In this document: positions 60,584 to 64,000 of the stretch, one piece after another
How positions within the stretch are numbered: position 1 is the first letter of the stretch
How the letters are laid out: each line of letters opens with the position of its first letter
Notes under the pieces: model-generated
What the model was told of the DNA's origin: nothing
Databases searched by the model: none
The model's input: only the letters and a program-made list of their open reading frames with translations
From: Bacillota bacterium
GTDB taxonomy: Bacteria > Bacillota > Ch66
Assembly: GCA_013178045.1 (NCBI GenBank)
Contig: JABLXP010000010.1
Location: 1-64,000, forward strand
DNA: 64,000 bases
Direction: 5' to 3'
Program-made: the position numbers and the translations under genes

Positions 60584-61351
60584 GTGATTTGCGGGATTGA
60601 TTTGGGCAGCCGACAGGTGAAGATTGTCCTCATGCACAGTGGCCAACTACAAAAAATGATCAGTTATGAGACTATTGAGTTTTACCGGCAGTACGGGCGG
60701 CAGGAAAGTAATCAACTGGTTCTTTGCTTTGCAAATTTGCCTTTGGGCACTTGGGACAAAGTTGTTGCGACTGGCTATGGTCGAAACACAGTCCACGTCA
60801 AAGGAGCCGATAACATTCCCGAAATCCGTGCGCACGTTCTTGGCGCGATCTGGCAGACTAAATTATCGGATTTTACTCTCCTGGACCTCGGAGGGCAGGA
60901 TGCCAAGGTGGTACAGGTTCGCCAGGGAAAAATCCAGGATTTCTTGACCAATGATAGGTGTGCGGCCAGTACGGGCCGATATCTAGAAAATATGGCGAAT
61001 GTCCTGGCTATTTCCCCAACCGAACTAGGTCAATACAGTGATAATCCAGTAGACTTAAACGCGACCTGCGCGATTTTTGGTGAATCAGAACTGATTGGCA
61101 AAGTGCTGGAAGGCCACCCTTTAAGTCGTTTGGCGGCTGGAGTCAACTACACCATTTTTAAGCGGATTCGACCAATGTTAAATCAATTGCACAGCGAGGT
61201 GATCATCTTTACTGGAGGGGTGGCCCTGAATACCGCCCTGCAAGCCATTATTGCCAGGGAACTCAATGTTAAAGTACTGGTTCCCCCTTTTCCCCAGTAC
61301 AACGGGGCAATTGGATGCTGTGTTTACGGAGGTGGTGATTTGTGCGGTTAA
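60584..61351 (+). CDS. Acyl-CoA dehydratase activase (HgdC-like ATPase)
   Basis: This 255-residue BadF/HgdC-type ATPase reduces its dehydratase with ATP. The phosphate motif CGIDLGSRQVKIVLM opens it, and TLLDLGGQDAKVVQV follows. The two cysteines that hold the shared 4Fe-4S cluster of the dimer are present in FLTNDRCAASTGRY and NATCAIFGESELIGK. FTGGVALN near the end binds nucleotide. GTG 60584 follows GAGGTGAAG. It lies between the dehydratase-like gene and the MBL gene, which it overlaps by 10 bases. Confidence 0.92.
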   Translation: MICGIDLGSRQVKIVLMHSGQLQKMISYETIEFYRQYGRQESNQLVLCFANLPLGTWDKVVATGYGRNTVHVKGADNIPEIRAHVLGAIWQTKLSDFTLLDLGGQDAKVVQVRQGKIQDFLTNDRCAASTGRYLENMANVLAISPTELGQYSDNPVDLNATCAIFGESELIGKVLEGHPLSRLAAGVNYTIFKRIRPMLNQLHSEVIIFTGGVALNTALQAIIARELNVKVLVPPFPQYNGAIGCCVYGGGDLCG

Positions 61352-62091
61352 CAGTCCTGGGTTGCTGGTCTCCATACCCGCGAGCCGGTGGTGCCTGTTC
61401 CAGTTATCTGCTGGAAATTGGCCATTTAAAGTTGCTGTTGGATTGTGGTAATGGGAGTTTCAGCCAGTTGCAGCGGGTGTTTGATTTTCGCCGGCTTGAT
61501 GGGGTGCTGGTGAGCCACTTTCACGCTGATCACTCGGCGGACTTGTTTTGTTTAGAGCATGCTGTTGCTGGCAGCCAGCGTGATGGTTCTCGTCGAGCAC
61601 CGCTGAAAGTTGTTGTCCCAGGAGAGCCGCAAATGAATTTTGAGTCGTTACTTAAGAAAAAGGAAGTTTTAGAGGTCATAACGTGGGAAAAACTAGTCAG
61701 TGGGCTTTTTACTTCGGTGAGCTTGGCGGCTTTGCCGACTACCCATCCCTTGGCCTGTTATGCGGTTAGCATCACCGAAACAAGCACGGGGCACAAGATA
61801 GTCTATACAGCGGATACCGCCTGGATGGACGGCTTGATCACATTTGCTCGAGACGCGGATTTGTTAGTCTGTGAAGCCAGCCTGCTCGAACGGGATCACG
61901 CTTATCGCAGTGTTGGCCACCTGACGGCGACCGAAGCGGGGAGGTTAGCCAGACTGGCGCGGGTTAAACGGCTGCTGCTTACTCATTTGTGGCCGGAATA
62001 CGACCTGCCCACTCTGCTTGAGGAAGCCCGCCAGGAATTTTTGGGGGAGATCAAGCTGGCGACCGAAGGCTTATGCTTATTGGTTGAGTAA
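61342..62091 (+). CDS. MBL-fold metallo-hydrolase (RNase Z-like)
   Basis: This 249-residue protein has the metal-binding motif SHFHADHSADLF (HxHxDH), a later His in LPTTHPLACYAV, an Asp in VYTADTAW and a final His in RLLLTHLWPEYD. These are the ligands of the metallo-beta-lactamase fold, as in RNase Z. GTG 61342 follows GGAGGTGGTGATTT and overlaps the activase end. The substrate may be RNA or a small ester; not clear. Confidence 0.9.
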   Translation: MRLTVLGCWSPYPRAGGACSSYLLEIGHLKLLLDCGNGSFSQLQRVFDFRRLDGVLVSHFHADHSADLFCLEHAVAGSQRDGSRRAPLKVVVPGEPQMNFESLLKKKEVLEVITWEKLVSGLFTSVSLAALPTTHPLACYAVSITETSTGHKIVYTADTAWMDGLITFARDADLLVCEASLLERDHAYRSVGHLTATEAGRLARLARVKRLLLTHLWPEYDLPTLLEEARQEFLGEIKLATEGLCLLVE

Positions 62092-62123
62092 CTGGTTCGA
62101 GGGTGAATGAGTAAAGGAGGAAT

Positions 62124-62972
62124 ATGATGAGAGAAATACCGGTTAATCAGGTCATTGATCTAGTAGAACGGTTGTGTATTGAAGCCAACTCGCTTTTAGG
62201 GCGGGATATCGCGGCCAGCCTGGAGGAAGCATTGGCTCATGAGGAATCGCCACTCGGACGCGATATACTTCAGCAGTTGCTGGATAATGCTGCTCTGGCC
62301 CGACAGACTGGTGGCCCAATGTGTCAGGATACCGGGGTGGCGGTTGTCTTTGTTGAGATAGGAGAGGAGGTTCACGTTGCTGGAGGTAGCCTGGAAAACG
62401 CGATTAATGAAGGGGTCAGACGGGGATACCTGAATGGGTACTTGAGAAAATCAGTGGTCAGTGACCCTTTATTCAAGCGGAAAAATACTGGGGACAACAC
62501 GCCGGCGGTGATTCATTACCGCTTGGTCGCGGGAGATAAGCTGCGGATTACGGTTGCTCCTAAAGGGGCGGGAAGCGAAAACATGAGCGGGCTGAAAATG
62601 TTGAAACCCTCGGATGGCGTTGAGGGTTTGAAACGCTTTGTTCTGGAGATAGTCGACAGCGCTGGTTCCAATCCCTGTCCACCGATTGTGGTTGGTGTCG
62701 GTGTGGGGGGAACGATGGAAAAGGCTGCATTGCTGGCTAAAGAGGCGCTGGTTCGGCCAATCAATCAACGCCATCCGGACGCGGCGGTGGCCCAGTTGGA
62801 GCAAGAATTACTGGAACTGATCAACCAGCTCGGTATTGGTCCCCAGGGATTGGGAGGACGGTTTACTGCGTTGGCGGTGAATATTGAAATTTTTCCAACC
62901 CACATCGCCTGTCTGCCAGTTGCGGTGAACATCAACTGTCACTGTACCCGGCACGCTGAAGGCATTCTATAA
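62124..62972 (+). CDS. Fumarate hydratase class I, alpha subunit
   Basis: The 282-residue product is the alpha chain of the oxygen-sensitive iron-sulfur fumarase (or tartrate dehydratase) group. Cysteine ligands of the 4Fe-4S cluster occur in GGPMCQDTGVAVVF, near NPCPPIVVGVG, and in VNINCHCTRHAEGIL. The middle segment PKGAGSENMSGLKML is diagnostic. ATG 62124 follows AAAGGAGG. The beta subunit follows after 24 bases. It converts fumarate to malate. Confidence 0.93.
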   Translation: MMREIPVNQVIDLVERLCIEANSLLGRDIAASLEEALAHEESPLGRDILQQLLDNAALARQTGGPMCQDTGVAVVFVEIGEEVHVAGGSLENAINEGVRRGYLNGYLRKSVVSDPLFKRKNTGDNTPAVIHYRLVAGDKLRITVAPKGAGSENMSGLKMLKPSDGVEGLKRFVLEIVDSAGSNPCPPIVVGVGVGGTMEKAALLAKEALVRPINQRHPDAAVAQLEQELLELINQLGIGPQGLGGRFTALAVNIEIFPTHIACLPVAVNINCHCTRHAEGIL

Positions 62973-62996
62973 CAATTATCAAGGGAGGCGGGTAGA

Positions 62997-63560
62997 ATGG
63001 AGAAAATCAGGCTGAAACCCCCACTAGATGAAAAAATGGCCCGGTCGCTTAAAGTTGGCGATCAGGTCTTGATTTCTGGCTCGATCTATGCTGCCCGAGA
63101 TGCGGCGCACAAATTGATGGTTGAAGCCCTGGAGCGGGGGGAGAGTCTCCCGTTTGACCCGATGGACCAGATCATTTATTATGTAGGGCCCTGTCCAGCT
63201 CGACCCGGTGAGCCAATCGGAGCAGCGGGGCCCACGACCAGTGGGCGGATGGATGCCTATGCGCCGCTGCTTATTTCCAAAGGCATGCGCGGGATGATCG
63301 GGAAGGGTTTAAGAAGTTCGGCAGTAATTGAGGCGATGCAGAAATACGGGGGAGTCTATTTCGCAGCCATTGGGGGAGCGGGAGCCCTGCTGGCTAGGCG
63401 AATCAAGCGAGCCGAGGTGATTGCCTACCCGGAATTGGGTCCAGAAGCCCTGTACCGTTTTGAGGTTGAGGATTTTCCAGCAATTGTGGTTATTGACGCG
63501 GCTGGGAACAATCTCTATAAAATTGGACAAGAACAATACCGCCGGGTCGATCGATTGTGA
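62997..63560 (+). CDS. Fumarate hydratase class I, beta subunit
   Basis: The 187-residue product completes the two-subunit fumarase. It has GDQVLISGSIYAARDAAHKL near residue 21 and YYVGPCPARPGEPIGAAGPT near 60. The catalytic-loop segment GPTTSGRMDAYAPLL follows, then YFAAIGGAGALLARRIK. ATG 62997 follows GGGAGGCGGG. It forms an operon with the alpha subunit. Fumarase could be used in a reverse or incomplete TCA cycle with the PEP carboxykinase in this window. Confidence 0.93.
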   Translation: MEKIRLKPPLDEKMARSLKVGDQVLISGSIYAARDAAHKLMVEALERGESLPFDPMDQIIYYVGPCPARPGEPIGAAGPTTSGRMDAYAPLLISKGMRGMIGKGLRSSAVIEAMQKYGGVYFAAIGGAGALLARRIKRAEVIAYPELGPEALYRFEVEDFPAIVVIDAAGNNLYKIGQEQYRRVDRL

Positions 63561-63616
63561 TGATCGAGGAAGCGTGGATTTTTGGATTTTGTTGAATGTG
63601 GTTTGGAGGCATGCTC

Positions 63617-64000
63617 ATGATCAGAACTGATGGAAGAGAGAATGATGAGCTCAGACCGGTGAAGATGACAACCGACTACATAAAACACGCCGAGGGGTCG
63701 GTCTTGATTGAAGTAGGCGACACGAAGGTAATCTGCACGGCGACGGTCGAGGACAAGGTGCCACCTTTTCTCAAAGGGACTGGTCGAGGTTGGGTTACAG
63801 CTGAGTACTCGCTGCTTCCCCGGGCCACCCAGGTTCGCAACCAGCGGGAGGCGACCAAGGGAAGAATTGGAGGACGGACACATGAGATCCAGCGCTTAAT
63901 CGGCCGTTCCTTGCGGTCAGTGGTGGATCTGTCCGTCCTGGGGGAACGGACCATCTGGTTGGATTGTGACGTTATCCAGGCCGACGGGGGGACCCGCACA
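63617..64000 (+). CDS. rph: Ribonuclease PH (5' part, runs off the window)
   Basis: A phosphorolytic 3'-to-5' exoribonuclease that trims tRNA 3' ends. The visible 128 codons read [20 protein letters not shown], then [40 protein letters not shown] and [14 protein letters not shown]. These match the first half of RNase PH. ATG 63617 is seven bases after GGAGG; ATG 63611 is in frame but too close. No stop before the window end. Confidence 0.95.
   Translation, partial: MIRTDGRENDELRPVKMTTDYIKHAEGSVLIEVGDTKVICTATVEDKVPPFLKGTGRGWVTAEYSLLPRATQVRNQREATKGRIGGRTHEIQRLIGRSLRSVVDLSVLGERTIWLDCDVIQADGGTRT

Overview
This window looks like chromosome from an anaerobic, endospore-forming Clostridia-type Firmicute, probably of the Peptococcaceae/Desulfotomaculum kind. 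That is inferred from gene content only. Sporulation markers include the PrkA, YhbH and SpoVR operon, a GerMN lipoprotein, a YqhV-like protein, a YtvI-like permease and a PAS sensor kinase with a Spo0A-like box upstream. Anaerobic markers include a membrane pyrophosphatase, rubrerythrin, a 2-hydroxyacyl-CoA dehydratase-like protein with its activase, a two-subunit iron-sulfur fumarase, ATP-type PEP carboxykinase and a decayed 2-oxoacid:ferredoxin oxidoreductase gamma subunit. Strong GGAGG or GGGG ribosome sites and T-tailed intrinsic terminators are common. I saw no rRNA, tRNA or CRISPR array.

Layout. 1-2200: a probable IS21-type end, a small membrane protein, an RlmI-type methyltransferase, and an intergenic region with an orphan sigma-54-type promoter and a second set of IS-end-like repeats. 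2224-4701: a long membrane pyrophosphatase. 4853-7139: an unusual cassette with a PadR regulator, a His-rich YmaF-family protein and four paralogous 38-40 residue one-helix cysteine proteins. Three of the four are tandem monocistronic genes, and all four have the same GGAAC...TATAAT-like promoter element. 7320-15350: a decaying accessory zone. It holds a sigma-54 promoter with two operator-like repeats, a sigma-54 activator pseudogene fused by deletion to a CoA-transferase pseudogene, an intact macro-domain/FAD-oxidase operon, tcdA, a 1.5-kb IS element, and frameshifted ATPase and KorC-type pseudogenes. 15518-26600: threonine synthase, unknown proteins, rubrerythrin, a MoxR/CoxE-type ATPase-VWA pair, an FtsA-like ATPase with a beta-grasp-like tail, a phosphoesterase and a sensor kinase. 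27017-31520: prkA-yhbH-spoVR. 31600-45800: housekeeping genes (D-amino acid aminotransferase, nucleoside kinase, pckA, deformylase-like protein, permeases, NUDIX, DegV-like protein, Ca2+/Na+ exchanger, CBS/CorC protein). 46000-51440: envelope genes (L,D-transpeptidase, TPR-like membrane protein with a 12-bp tandem repeat, PRC-barrel and VanW proteins). 51548-58710: an Old Yellow Enzyme-type reductase, a radical SAM gene with an in-frame stop, an isochorismatase-like hydrolase, and a second ATPase/VWA pair followed by a small membrane protein. 58794-64000: GerMN lipoprotein, HgdB/HgdC-like pair, MBL hydrolase, fumarase alpha and beta, and the 5' part of rph.

The best candidates for something undescribed are the cysteine micro-protein/YmaF/PadR cassette with its shared promoter, and the ATPase/VWA/small-membrane-protein triad at 55282-58710. 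Several plus-strand genes have TGTCGAA sequences upstream, which suggests a link to Spo0A. Several pseudogenes, one in-frame nonsense codon and one probable in-frame deletion indicate active gene loss, unless some are assembly errors.
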